NCBI RefSeq assembly: GCF_002217435.1
Contig: NZ_MUHF01000019.1
Span: 113,767-177,766 of the forward strand
Length of the DNA stretch: 64,000 bases
Direction: 5' to 3'
Source: Flavobacterium reichenbachii
GTDB lineage: Bacteria > Bacteroidota > Bacteroidia > Flavobacteriales > Flavobacteriaceae
Shown here piece after piece: positions 52,956-61,172 of this stretch (position 1 is its first letter; each line of letters opens with the position of its first letter). The position numbers and the translations under genes were made by a program. The notes below the pieces were generated by a model that made no database searches, was not told where the DNA came from, and was given only the letters and a program-made list of their open reading frames with translations.

Positions 52956-54197
52956 ATGTTAGATAAAGAAGTTATAAATTTTGAAAGAACTGCCATTGTA
53001 GGCATTGTGACTCAAAATCAAAGTGAGGAAAAACTTAACGAATATTTAGACGAATTAGAGTTCTTGACTTTTACCGCTGGCGGTGAAGTGATTAAGCGTT
53101 TTTCGCAAAAAATGGAACGCCCGAATCCGAAGACTTTTATGGGAACGGGAAAAATTGAAGAAATCAATCTTTTTGTAAAAGAAAACGACATATCGACTTT
53201 AATTTTTGATGATGAATTGTCGCCATCGCAGCAAAAAAATATCTCGAGAATTATTGATTGTAAAATCTTAGACAGAACCAATTTGATTCTGGATATTTTT
53301 GCACAAAGAGCCGAGAGTTCTTACGCAAGAACGCAGGTTGAATTAGCGCAATGCATCTATTTATTACCAAGACTTTCGGGTTTATGGACACACCTAGAAC
53401 GCCAAAAAGGTGGTATTGGTATGCGTGGTCCTGGTGAAACGGAGATTGAAACAGACAGACGTATTGTACGTGACAGAATTTCATTATTGAAAGAAAAAAT
53501 CAAAACGATCGACAAACAAATGGGCGTACAGCGAAGCAATCGCGGTGCTATGGTACGTGTTGCTTTAGTAGGGTATACCAATGTTGGAAAATCGACTTTG
53601 ATGAATGCCGTTGGTAAAAGTGATGTTTTTGTTGAGAATAAATTATTTGCAACACTAGACACAACAGTTCGAAAAGTAGTGATCAAAAACCTGCCATTTT
53701 TGCTTTCAGATACCGTAGGTTTTATTCGAAAACTACCTACTCAATTGGTAGATTCTTTTAAAAGTACGCTGGATGAGGTTCGCGAAGCCGATTTACTATT
53801 GCATATTGTAGACATTTCGCATCCTGATTTTGAAGATCATATTGCATCTGTAAATCAAACTTTACAGGATATTAAAGCGCATGAAAAACCAGTTATTATG
53901 GTTTTTAATAAAATTGATGCCTATAAACATCTTACGATTGATGAAGATGATTTAATGACAGAAAAAACGCCAAGACATTATACTCTTGAGGAATGGAAAA
54001 GTACTTGGATGCACCGTTTAGGAGAAGATAATGCATTGTTTATTTCGGCTACCAATAAAGAGAATTTTGAAGAATTTAGAGAAAGGGTTTATGAAGCTGT
54101 TCGTCAGATTCATATAACGAGATTTCCTTATAATAAATTCTTGTACCCGGATTATAAGGATGCAATTGAGAAAGAGGAAAAAGAAGAAGAAGAATAA
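52956..54197 (+). CDS. hflX: Ribosome-splitting GTPase HflX
   Basis: GTPase that dissociates stalled or hibernating ribosomes. 413 aa. The N-terminal HflX domain has FMGTGKIEEI and the GMRGPGETEIETDRR hinge. Walker A is GYTNVGKST (206-214), with LFATLDTT (switch I), DTVGFIRKLP (switch II) and NKID. The end is very acidic (EKEEKEEEE). Monocistronic by appearance, with a hairpin at 54246 downstream. Confidence 0.96.
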   Translation: MLDKEVINFERTAIVGIVTQNQSEEKLNEYLDELEFLTFTAGGEVIKRFSQKMERPNPKTFMGTGKIEEINLFVKENDISTLIFDDELSPSQQKNISRIIDCKILDRTNLILDIFAQRAESSYARTQVELAQCIYLLPRLSGLWTHLERQKGGIGMRGPGETEIETDRRIVRDRISLLKEKIKTIDKQMGVQRSNRGAMVRVALVGYTNVGKSTLMNAVGKSDVFVENKLFATLDTTVRKVVIKNLPFLLSDTVGFIRKLPTQLVDSFKSTLDEVREADLLLHIVDISHPDFEDHIASVNQTLQDIKAHEKPVIMVFNKIDAYKHLTIDEDDLMTEKTPRHYTLEEWKSTWMHRLGEDNALFISATNKENFEEFRERVYEAVRQIHITRFPYNKFLYPDYKDAIEKEEKEEEE

Positions 54198-54245
54198 ATT
54201 AATTTTACCGCCAAGAGCGCTAAGATTATATTAAAGTATCTTCAC

Positions 54246-54303
54246 AAAACACAAAGTTCGCAAAGCTATGTATACAGATTTAGCTTTGCGAACTTTGTGT
54301 TTT
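54246..54303. terminator. Long perfect hairpin between hflX and DUF3078 gene
   Basis: Perfect 23-bp arms (54246-54268 and 54281-54303) around a 12-nt loop, ending in T runs in both directions. It suits a bidirectional terminator for these convergent genes. The sequence (ACAAAGTTCGCAAAGC) is also typical of dispersed repeats in this window. Confidence 0.85.
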
Positions 54304-54367
54304 AATAACCCCTAATTGATCCAATGTTAGTGCTTTGAGGTAAAATTATGAGGTTTGTGCTTTCAAA

Positions 54368-55318
54368 TTAAAATCCGAAATTTATTCCTAAACCAAATAC
54401 TTCTCTGGTTTGAAGTCCTCGAAAAGCATTGTCGTCATATATGGCCTGGAAGGATAAATTGGCAGATAAAAATTTATTTACTTTCATAACAATATTCAGT
54501 GAGTAATTGATATCTACATTTTGTGGATCTTCTAAATAATTAGAATATAAATTTAATGTGTTTTCAGCCGTTACGTTTGTCATTATAGCCAATTTATAAT
54601 AAACTGAGGCATAAAAACCGAGCTCGTAACGAACGCTTTTATTTTCGTCTACACCAAAATAATCACCGTCAACATAGAGTAAACCAGTTCTTTGGTCTAT
54701 TCCGGTGGTGTAGGCGTTGTCTACAAATGTGAATTTTGAAGTTAGCGGAGCGAAATTTATTTTTAGATTGTCATCTTTTGTCCAATAAATACCAGGACCA
54801 GTTGTAAGATAACCAGGAGACATAAATTTAGTATTTTCTGTTCTGATTTCTTTTCCGTTTTCATCTTTTCCGTAAATAAAACCTGTTGAAAATTGTGTTC
54901 TAAAGTTTAGGAAATAAGAGTAATACCATTGACCAAAAGCTCTTTTTCCGACAATCGAATTGAATTCTAAACGGTCATCAGTCTTTTTTGAAAAATCGGC
55001 ATTTTTGGTTTGAAGAAGACCGTAATAAGCTAAGATTTTATTATCCCAGGTTACATCGTCTTTTTTATAATTGAAGTCATAGTTGATTCCGAGTGTTCCA
55101 GAAAAGCTGTCTTCACCTCCTGCAATCCAGTTGTTGAAACTCGATTGATTTAATAAAAGAGATACAGTTCCTTTGGTTTTCCAGCCCTCGCCTTCGATCG
55201 TATCGTTTATTTTTTGAACTGCTTTTTCGGTATTCTGAATTAATTCCTTTTCTGTATTTTGTGCCTGAACAAAGGTAAAGTTCGCTAAAATGAAGAGTAA
55301 TAACGCTATCTTTTTCAT
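54368..55318 (-). CDS. DUF3078 outer-membrane protein
   Basis: 316 aa from the ATG at 55318, giving a clear signal peptide (MKKIALLLFILANFTFVQAQ). The longer frame from 55363 lacks one. The mature region has GWKTKGTVSLLLNQSSFNNWIAGGEDSFS, the hallmark of DUF3078, followed by a beta-barrel-like body ending FGLGINFGF. Last gene of the suf-linked minus-strand group, 76 bp after DUF2480. Function unknown. Confidence 0.9.
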   Translation of the reverse strand: MKKIALLLFILANFTFVQAQNTEKELIQNTEKAVQKINDTIEGEGWKTKGTVSLLLNQSSFNNWIAGGEDSFSGTLGINYDFNYKKDDVTWDNKILAYYGLLQTKNADFSKKTDDRLEFNSIVGKRAFGQWYYSYFLNFRTQFSTGFIYGKDENGKEIRTENTKFMSPGYLTTGPGIYWTKDDNLKINFAPLTSKFTFVDNAYTTGIDQRTGLLYVDGDYFGVDENKSVRYELGFYASVYYKLAIMTNVTAENTLNLYSNYLEDPQNVDINYSLNIVMKVNKFLSANLSFQAIYDDNAFRGLQTREVFGLGINFGF

Positions 55319-55394
55319 GGTTGTCTGGTTTAGTATAGTATCAAATATACGAAAAACCGCCAAAAGGTTCGGGATTAATTAAGACTAAAGAAAG

Positions 55395-55904
55395 TTATTT
55401 CTTAGATTCTTTATATAAAGGAACCGCAGAACATGCTTCTCCATACATAATACTTCTTGCAAATGGCTGTAAGTACGTTGTGGCTAAAATATAAGCACGC
55501 ATTGGAACTGGTTTTTTAGAACAGCCTTTTACAATAATAGGTTTGTTTTTGTAAACCGAGTAATCAATCTTGCTTAAGATTTCTTCGTATAGACTGCCGT
55601 CAAGATCTTCGATGGTTCCGTTGACTACTTTTTTGGTATAAGGCGCCAAATGAACACTCACTAAAATTAAAGCCCAAGCCGGAACAATGGCATCTGTACT
55701 GCAATGTACAGCGACATATTGATCTTGATATTGCGACCAATCGTGGTTTTTAAGATGTTCACGAAAGTCTTTTTCTCTTAATAAAAATCCTTCTAAAAGC
55801 CATTGCGATATATCTATCTGCACACGAAATCCCTTTGGATAATAATCCTCAAGATCGAATACTTCTAAGGCGCTATTGGCTACTTTATTGATGATTTCTT
55901 CCAT
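55395..55904 (-). CDS. DUF2480 family protein
   Basis: 169 aa, cytoplasmic, Bacteroidota-specific. DISQWLLEGFLLREKDFREH and IVPAWALILV with KKPVPMRAYI are the recognisable DUF2480 blocks. Function unknown; it is regularly adjacent to Fe-S assembly genes in Flavobacteria, and here lies between the SufT-like gene and DUF3078. Confidence 0.9.
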   Translation of the reverse strand: MEEIINKVANSALEVFDLEDYYPKGFRVQIDISQWLLEGFLLREKDFREHLKNHDWSQYQDQYVAVHCSTDAIVPAWALILVSVHLAPYTKKVVNGTIEDLDGSLYEEILSKIDYSVYKNKPIIVKGCSKKPVPMRAYILATTYLQPFARSIMYGEACSAVPLYKESKK

Positions 55905-55916
55905 AATGAAAAGTTG

Positions 55917-55969
55917 GTTTCAAGTTTCAGGTTTCAAGTTGATGGAACCTGAAACCTGAAACTTGAAAC
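55917..55969. repeat. Perfect 20-bp inverted repeat inside the suf-linked operon
   Basis: GTTTCAAGTTTCAGGTTTCA at 55917-55936 and its complement at 55950-55969, with a 13-nt loop, in the 73-bp space between the SufT-like and DUF2480 genes. It could act as an mRNA-processing or attenuating hairpin. Confidence 0.75.
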
Positions 55970-55977
55970 AAATTTTA

Positions 55978-56301
55978 TTAAAGCATTCCTAATTCTAATT
56001 TTGCTTCTTCGCTCATTAAATCTTTGCTCCAAGGCGGATCAAAAGTGATCTCAACATCAACTTCCTTAATGTTTTCGATTGTTTTTACTTTTTCTTCTAC
56101 TTCTCTCGGCAGACTTTCTGCAACAGGGCAGTTTGGAGAAGTTAGTGTCATTAAGATTTTTACTTCGTAATCTGTGTTTACCATTACGTCGTAAATTAAT
56201 CCTAATTCGTAAATATCAACAGGAATCTCCGGATCGTAAATGCTTTTTAAAACTTTTACAATTGATTCTCCTAATTCGTTTGTGTCTATTTCTTGTTCCA
56301 T
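55978..56301 (-). CDS. DUF59/MIP18-type Fe-S assembly protein (SufT-like)
   Basis: 107 aa from the ATG at 56301; an upstream in-frame start at 56340 lies inside a repeat and is unlikely. DPEIPVDIYELGLIYDV, MTLTSPNCPVAESLP with the conserved Cys, and ITFDPPWSKDLMSEEAKLELG are the DUF59 family blocks. It aids maturation of Fe-S proteins. Next to sufE and sufS on the same strand, with the GxxExxY cassette inserted between. Confidence 0.93.
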   Translation of the reverse strand: MEQEIDTNELGESIVKVLKSIYDPEIPVDIYELGLIYDVMVNTDYEVKILMTLTSPNCPVAESLPREVEEKVKTIENIKEVDVEITFDPPWSKDLMSEEAKLELGML

Positions 56302-56315
56302 TGTTCTTGTTTTTT

Positions 56316-56954
56316 CACCATATAAGTTATGTAAGTTCATTTAAACAGTGCGTTATTATTAAATAGCAGGCTTATAATGTCTTATTGCTTATATGGTTAA
56401 TTTTAATTTTGTTTTTAATCTTCTAGCCAGCGATATAATTCGTTGACATATGTTTTTTGTCCTTCGTGATAAATATTTGTAACATTAAAGTTTATCATTA
56501 AACCTATTGGAGACTTTAAAAGTTTCATATAAGACATTAGTTTTGCAATATGAATTGGTATAATTTTATCCACTGCTTTTAGTTCGAGAACTAAGCAATT
56601 CTCAATAAATAAATCACATCTTAGATCTGACTCTAATTCCAAGCCTTTATATTCAACTGGAATTATTAATTCAGATTTAAAACTAATTCCTCTAATAGAT
56701 AATTCTTTGATCATGCATTGATGATAAATGCTTTCTATCAGTCCTGCTCCAATACTTTTATGAACTTCGATCGCCGCTCCGTTAACCTGATAAATTAAAT
56801 CAGTCAAATATTTCTTTGTTATCATCTTTCTTTTTAGGCAATAATAAGAAATAAAAAAAGAAAGATAAAACCTACTTTATTGTTTTTCACAATATAAGTT
56901 ATATAAGGAAAATTTAAGTTTTGCTTTAAATGAACTTATATAACTTATATGGTT
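56316..56954. mobile_element. Inverted-repeat cassette carrying a GxxExxY gene
   Basis: Two palindromic copies flank the gene: 56316-56398 (CACCATATAAGT ... GCTTATATGGTT) and 56888-56954 (CACAATATAAGT ... ACTTATATGGTT). The outermost ends are inverted relative to each other, so the whole 639 bp can be read as one cassette. It splits the suf-linked operon between sufE and the SufT-like gene without breaking either. No transposase. Confidence 0.5.
56415..56825 (-). CDS. GxxExxY protein (PD-(D/E)XK nuclease-like)
   Basis: 136 aa. Name-giving motif GLIESIY in the second helix (GAGLIESIYHQCM). The nuclease-like core follows: DLRCDLFIENCLVLELKAV with D and the E-x-K pair. Family members occur in multiple copies in Flavobacteria and their function is not established. 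Same orientation as the suf genes on both sides but enclosed by inverted-repeat elements, suggesting a recent insertion. Confidence 0.88.
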   Translation of the reverse strand: MITKKYLTDLIYQVNGAAIEVHKSIGAGLIESIYHQCMIKELSIRGISFKSELIIPVEYKGLELESDLRCDLFIENCLVLELKAVDKIIPIHIAKLMSYMKLLKSPIGLMINFNVTNIYHEGQKTYVNELYRWLED

Positions 56955-56963
56955 TAATTTTTT

Positions 56964-57389
56964 TTAATTCTTATTTTTTGCATCAAAAGCCAATGCGTAC
57001 ATTTTGATGTTTTTAATCATCGAAACCAAACCGTTGGCGCGGGTTGCTGATAAATGTTCTTTTAAACCAATTTCGTCTATAAATTCAGTATCAGCTTTTA
57101 TGATATCTTCTGCTTTTTGGTTAGAAAACGCTCTTATTAAAATCGCAATAATTCCTTTGGTTAAAATCGCATCGCTGTCTGCAGTGAAAACAATTTTATC
57201 ATCATTTTGTTCACCCTGAAGCCAAACTTTCGACTGGCATCCTTTGATTAAATTCTCGTCGGTTTTGTATTTTTCTTCTATTAACGGAAGACTTTTTCCT
57301 AGTTCGATGATGTATTCGTAACGCTGCATCCAGTCGTCGAACATCGAAAATTCGTCTATTATTTCGTTTTGAATTTCTTTTATTGTCAT
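56964..57389 (-). CDS. sufE: Cysteine desulfuration protein SufE
   Basis: Accepts sulfur from SufS and stimulates its activity. 141 aa. The acceptor cysteine is C51 in LIKGCQSKVW. DAILTKGIIAILIRAF and ATRANGLVSMI match the SufE fold. It is separated from sufS by one small lipoprotein gene (3 bp gap) and is immediately followed by the GxxExxY cassette. Confidence 0.95.
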   Translation of the reverse strand: MTIKEIQNEIIDEFSMFDDWMQRYEYIIELGKSLPLIEEKYKTDENLIKGCQSKVWLQGEQNDDKIVFTADSDAILTKGIIAILIRAFSNQKAEDIIKADTEFIDEIGLKEHLSATRANGLVSMIKNIKMYALAFDAKNKN

Positions 57390-57392
57390 AAC

Positions 57393-57818
57393 TTATTCTT
57401 TCGTAAAATCAACCAGTAAATTTACTAGTTTTTCAATTTCCTTTGGAGGAAAACCATTGTCGAAACCAGAAGTTTCGTATGTTTTTTGATTTTGAACTAT
57501 TTTTAAATTTCCAATTGCAGCACCGTCATAAGTACGTTTTTCTGTTGGTGCTTTTAATGTTGAAAGGCTGTCTGGATTTATTTTTGAAAATTCAGTAACA
57601 ATTTTATCCCATTTTGCATCATCAATTTTACTTTCGACTGCCTGCGTATCTCTGCCATTTGTAACAGAAACAGTTTGATTGTGAACCACAATTTTTTTGT
57701 AGTATCCTCTTGAGAGCGCCGTGTATTCAATTTCAGTAGCTGTCATATCTGCTTTCTTTTGGCTTGAACAACCTGCTCCGATGAAAATCGTTAAGAGCAA
57801 TAAACTTAGTATTCTCAT
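57393..57818 (-). CDS. Small lipoprotein, function unknown
   Basis: 141 aa with lipobox C17 (FIGAGC). A short beta-rich body (YKKIVVHNQTVSVTNGRDTQ) is seen and no catalytic motif. It is wedged between sufS and sufE with gaps of 6 and 3 bp, so it is co-expressed with Fe-S assembly genes, but its envelope location makes a direct role unlikely. Confidence 0.75.
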   Translation of the reverse strand: MRILSLLLLTIFIGAGCSSQKKADMTATEIEYTALSRGYYKKIVVHNQTVSVTNGRDTQAVESKIDDAKWDKIVTEFSKINPDSLSTLKAPTEKRTYDGAAIGNLKIVQNQKTYETSGFDNGFPPKEIEKLVNLLVDFTKE

Positions 57819-57824
57819 AATTTT

Positions 57825-59039
57825 TTAGCTTAACATTGTTTGCGCCTTTTTTACGGCTTCGACCATTTGGTCTATTTCTTCTTTTGTGTTGTAAAATGAA
57901 AAAGAAGCACGAATAGTGCCAGGAATGCAAAAGAAATTCATAATGGGTTGTGCACAATGATGACCGGTTCTAACGGCAATTCCTAATTTATCGATGATTG
58001 AACCAATATCATAAGGATGAATTCCGTCAATATTGAACGACACTACGGATGCTTTATTTTTTCCGGTTCCATAAATTTTCAAACCTTCAATTTCTAATAA
58101 ACGTTTTGTCGCGTAAGCTAAAAGTTCGTTTTCATATTCTTGAATGTTTTCAAAACCAATACTATTTAGATAATCGATGGCAGTTCCAAGAACAATTCCA
58201 CCGGCAATATTTGGAGTTCCTGCTTCAAATTTATGCGGTAAATCTGCATAGGTTGTTTTTTCGAAAGTAACTTCTTTGATCATTTCGCCTCCGCCTTGAT
58301 ATGGAGGAAGTTTGTTCAGCCATTCTTCTTTTCCGTACAAAATTCCAGTTCCGGTTGGACCACACATTTTATGTCCAGAAAAAGCATAAAAATCACAATC
58401 TAATTCCTGAACATCCGGTTTTAAATGTGGCACTGCCTGCGCGCCGTCAATTAAAACCGCAGCACCAACAGCGTGTGCTTTGCCAATAATATATTTTATC
58501 GGATTGATAATTCCGAGTGCATTCGAAATGTGGTTTAACGTAACAACTTTAGTTTTTTCTGAAAGTAAAGCATCAAAATCTTCTAAAATTAATTCTCCGT
58601 TTTCATCTATCGGAATCACTTTTAAAACGGCTCCGGTTTTTTCGCACAACATCTGCCAAGGTACAATATTACTGTGATGTTCCAAAGAAGATACAATAAC
58701 TTCATCGCCCGGTTTTAAAATGGATGCAAAACCATTGCTTACCAAGTTGATTCCGTGTGTAGTTCCTGAAGTAAAAAGCACTTCGTGAGCAAATTTTGCG
58801 TTAATATGTTCTTTGATTTTACCACGAGAAATTTCGTAAGCATCTGTGGCTAATTGGCTTAAAGTGTGAACGCCGCGGTGAATATTGGCGTTTATTTCCT
58901 GATAATATTTCACTTCTGCATCAATCACAATTTGTGGTTTTTGCGAAGTAGCTCCGTTATCGAAATATACTAAAGGTTTTCCGTTTACTTTTTGGGAAAG
59001 AATCGGAAAATCGGCTCTTATTTGTTGGATATCTAACAT
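57825..59039 (-). CDS. sufS: Cysteine desulfurase SufS
   Basis: PLP enzyme that takes sulfur from L-cysteine for Fe-S clusters. 404 aa. PLP lysine K224 (FSGHKMCGPTG) and active-site Cys C362 (RTGHHCAQP) match E. coli SufS K226 and C364. H121 (SSLEHHSNIVPW) is in the cofactor site. First gene of the minus-strand suf-linked group; sufBCD are not in the window. Confidence 0.97.
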   Translation of the reverse strand: MLDIQQIRADFPILSQKVNGKPLVYFDNGATSQKPQIVIDAEVKYYQEINANIHRGVHTLSQLATDAYEISRGKIKEHINAKFAHEVLFTSGTTHGINLVSNGFASILKPGDEVIVSSLEHHSNIVPWQMLCEKTGAVLKVIPIDENGELILEDFDALLSEKTKVVTLNHISNALGIINPIKYIIGKAHAVGAAVLIDGAQAVPHLKPDVQELDCDFYAFSGHKMCGPTGTGILYGKEEWLNKLPPYQGGGEMIKEVTFEKTTYADLPHKFEAGTPNIAGGIVLGTAIDYLNSIGFENIQEYENELLAYATKRLLEIEGLKIYGTGKNKASVVSFNIDGIHPYDIGSIIDKLGIAVRTGHHCAQPIMNFFCIPGTIRASFSFYNTKEEIDQMVEAVKKAQTMLS

Positions 59040-59258
59040 GTCTTATTTAGAAAAAATCTATATACAAAAGTACTAAAACTAAATTGGTTTCTACGGCAAT
59101 TCGATAATTTCCTTTTATGATACTATTGTCAGAAGGCGTAAATGCTGATTCCTTAAAAATCAAAACAATTTTCTGAATTATCCGAATCAGTTTTATGATT
59201 TGAGTTGTAAAATATTGAACATAAATTATTTATATTGCATTAAAAAGTTCTCTTCATT

Positions 59259-60599
59259 ATGAAAAAAGCTCTAAAATTAACTGCACTTGTTCTGGTTCTA
59301 ACCTTTTTATATTTCGGATTTACCACTTATCCAAAGCTGGATTTGATTTCAGGCTTTTCTGCAAAAAGTGTTGCGTCTGGACATTTTTTGGATAATCGTC
59401 CCTTAGATTTAATTCAGAAAACTGATAATGATATAAAGTTGATTAATCTGGCGAAAAATTCAATTAATGAAACTGGGAAATTTGCAACTTCAACAGTCTA
59501 TGGATTGAAGGAAAGAAAAGCAATTTATCGTGAAGGTTTAGGTGCTGTTTTAATTAATGATAATTTTGATGTTTCTAAGCCTTATCTGCTTCCAAAAAGG
59601 CGAATGTTTAAATCTAAAACTTTGCCATTTCCTTACGGAAGCGCTAATCCTGCAGATACTGTTTTTGCAAATGTTGATGATTCAAAATTGAAGAAAGCTG
59701 TTGGTAATGCTTTTGATAAAACGAAGAGAACGCGAGCTGTTGTAGTTTTATATAAAGATAAATTGATCGCAGAAAAATACGATACAGGATTTAATAAAGA
59801 CAGTAAAATTTTAGGCTGGTCGATGGCTAAAAGCATCACCAGTTCGGCTTTTGGAGTTTTAGCGAAACAAGGAAAAATAGATATTTATAAACCAGCGCCA
59901 ATCAAAGAATGGCAAAATGATGAACGTAAAATTATTACAATTAATAATTTGCTTCAAATGAATTCTGGTTTAGAATGGGAAGAGAATTACACTAAAATCT
60001 GTGATGCCACACAAATGCTTTTTCAGGCCGAAGATATGGGGAAAGTGCAAATGGATAAACCAGCGCAATTTAAACCCAATACGCATTGGAATTATTCATC
60101 TGGAACCACAAATCTATTGTCCCGAATTTTAAGAAACCAGTTTAAAACCCAACAAGAATATCTTGATTTTTGGTACAGTGCTGTAATCGACAAAATCGGA
60201 ATGAATTCGATGATTGTGGAGCAGGATATGTCGGGAACTTTTGTGGGTTCATCTTATGCGTGGGCAACGCCCCGAGATTGGTCGAAATTTGGATTGTTGT
60301 ATCTTAAAAAAGGAAACTGGAATGGCGAGCAAATTCTTGATGAAAGCTGGGTAAAATATACGTCAACACCAACAAATACTTCGGAAGGAAAATATGGAGC
60401 GCAGTTTTGGCTTAATGCTGGAGGAAAATTCCCTGATGTTCCGCGTGATATGTTTTATTGCAGCGGGTACCAAGGGCAGATGGTTGCGATTATTCCGTCT
60501 CTGGATATGGTAATTGTGAGAATGGGAGTGAGAGAAGGTGATAATAGATTTGATTTTAATGAGTTTTTGAAAGAGATAATTGATAGTGTGAAAAAATAG
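59259..60599 (+). CDS. Membrane-anchored or exported serine hydrolase, beta-lactamase family
   Basis: 446 aa. A single hydrophobic N-terminal segment (residues 6-22) may be a signal anchor. Class C beta-lactamase/DD-peptidase core: S188-x-x-K191 (SMAKS), Y279-x-S in NYSSG, and a late GYQGQMVAIIPSLDMVIVRMG strand. Most such proteins are esterases or amidases, not resistance enzymes. Divergent from sufS. Confidence 0.88.
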   Translation: MKKALKLTALVLVLTFLYFGFTTYPKLDLISGFSAKSVASGHFLDNRPLDLIQKTDNDIKLINLAKNSINETGKFATSTVYGLKERKAIYREGLGAVLINDNFDVSKPYLLPKRRMFKSKTLPFPYGSANPADTVFANVDDSKLKKAVGNAFDKTKRTRAVVVLYKDKLIAEKYDTGFNKDSKILGWSMAKSITSSAFGVLAKQGKIDIYKPAPIKEWQNDERKIITINNLLQMNSGLEWEENYTKICDATQMLFQAEDMGKVQMDKPAQFKPNTHWNYSSGTTNLLSRILRNQFKTQQEYLDFWYSAVIDKIGMNSMIVEQDMSGTFVGSSYAWATPRDWSKFGLLYLKKGNWNGEQILDESWVKYTSTPTNTSEGKYGAQFWLNAGGKFPDVPRDMFYCSGYQGQMVAIIPSLDMVIVRMGVREGDNRFDFNEFLKEIIDSVKK

Positions 60600-60650
60600 A
60601 TTGTAGTATATTTCATTCTTTTTTATAACTTGCTGAAAAAAACATTAATA

Positions 60651-61172
60651 ATGGAATCGTTTGATAACATATTTTTTATCGGTGGTATTCATGGAGTTGG
60701 AAAAGGAACTATTTGCAAAGAAATTGCTTCTAAAAGCAAATTGATACATATAACTGCAAGTGAAGTTTTAAAATGGAGTGAAATAAGTTCTTCTAATAAC
60801 AAGTTAGTTGAAAATATTTCTTCGACACAAGGAAAATTAATTTTTGGATTAAGTAATTTAATTGATAGAGATAAAAAGTATTTACTTGATGGGCATTTTT
60901 GTTTGCTGAATTCATTAAATGTTCCATGCAAAATTGATGAAGAAACTTTTGATATTCTTAACCCAAGAATGATTATTATTGTTGTCGATGATGTAGAAAA
61001 AATAGCTAAAAGACTGGAAAAGCGCGATAATAAAAAATATGACGTCAAAGTTTTGAACGAATTACAGAATATGGAAATTGAATATGCAAAATATCTTTCG
61101 AGAAAGTATTCTGTTGCGTATATCGAGATTATGGATAATAATTATGAACAGTTATTAAATATCACTAGGTAA
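60651..61172 (+). CDS. Small P-loop (adenylate-kinase-like) nucleotide kinase/NTPase
   Basis: 173 aa from the ATG at 60651. Walker A is GGIHGVGKGT (11-20), of the GxxxxGKGT kinase type. A LIDRDKKYLLDGHF region follows and a lid-like Arg-rich part (AKRLEKRDNKKYD) near residues 120-133. It resembles AAA_18/adenylate-kinase-like proteins, but the NMP-binding motif is not canonical. The stop overlaps the next ATG by one base, so it is translationally coupled to the PIN-GNAT protein. Confidence 0.8.
   Translation: MESFDNIFFIGGIHGVGKGTICKEIASKSKLIHITASEVLKWSEISSSNNKLVENISSTQGKLIFGLSNLIDRDKKYLLDGHFCLLNSLNVPCKIDEETFDILNPRMIIIVVDDVEKIAKRLEKRDNKKYDVKVLNELQNMEIEYAKYLSRKYSVAYIEIMDNNYEQLLNITR

Noticed and set aside
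59259..60599. Antibiotic-resistance beta-lactamase
   Set aside because: The SxxK/YxS core is shared by many esterases and amidases, and the long N-terminal part and context give no support for resistance.
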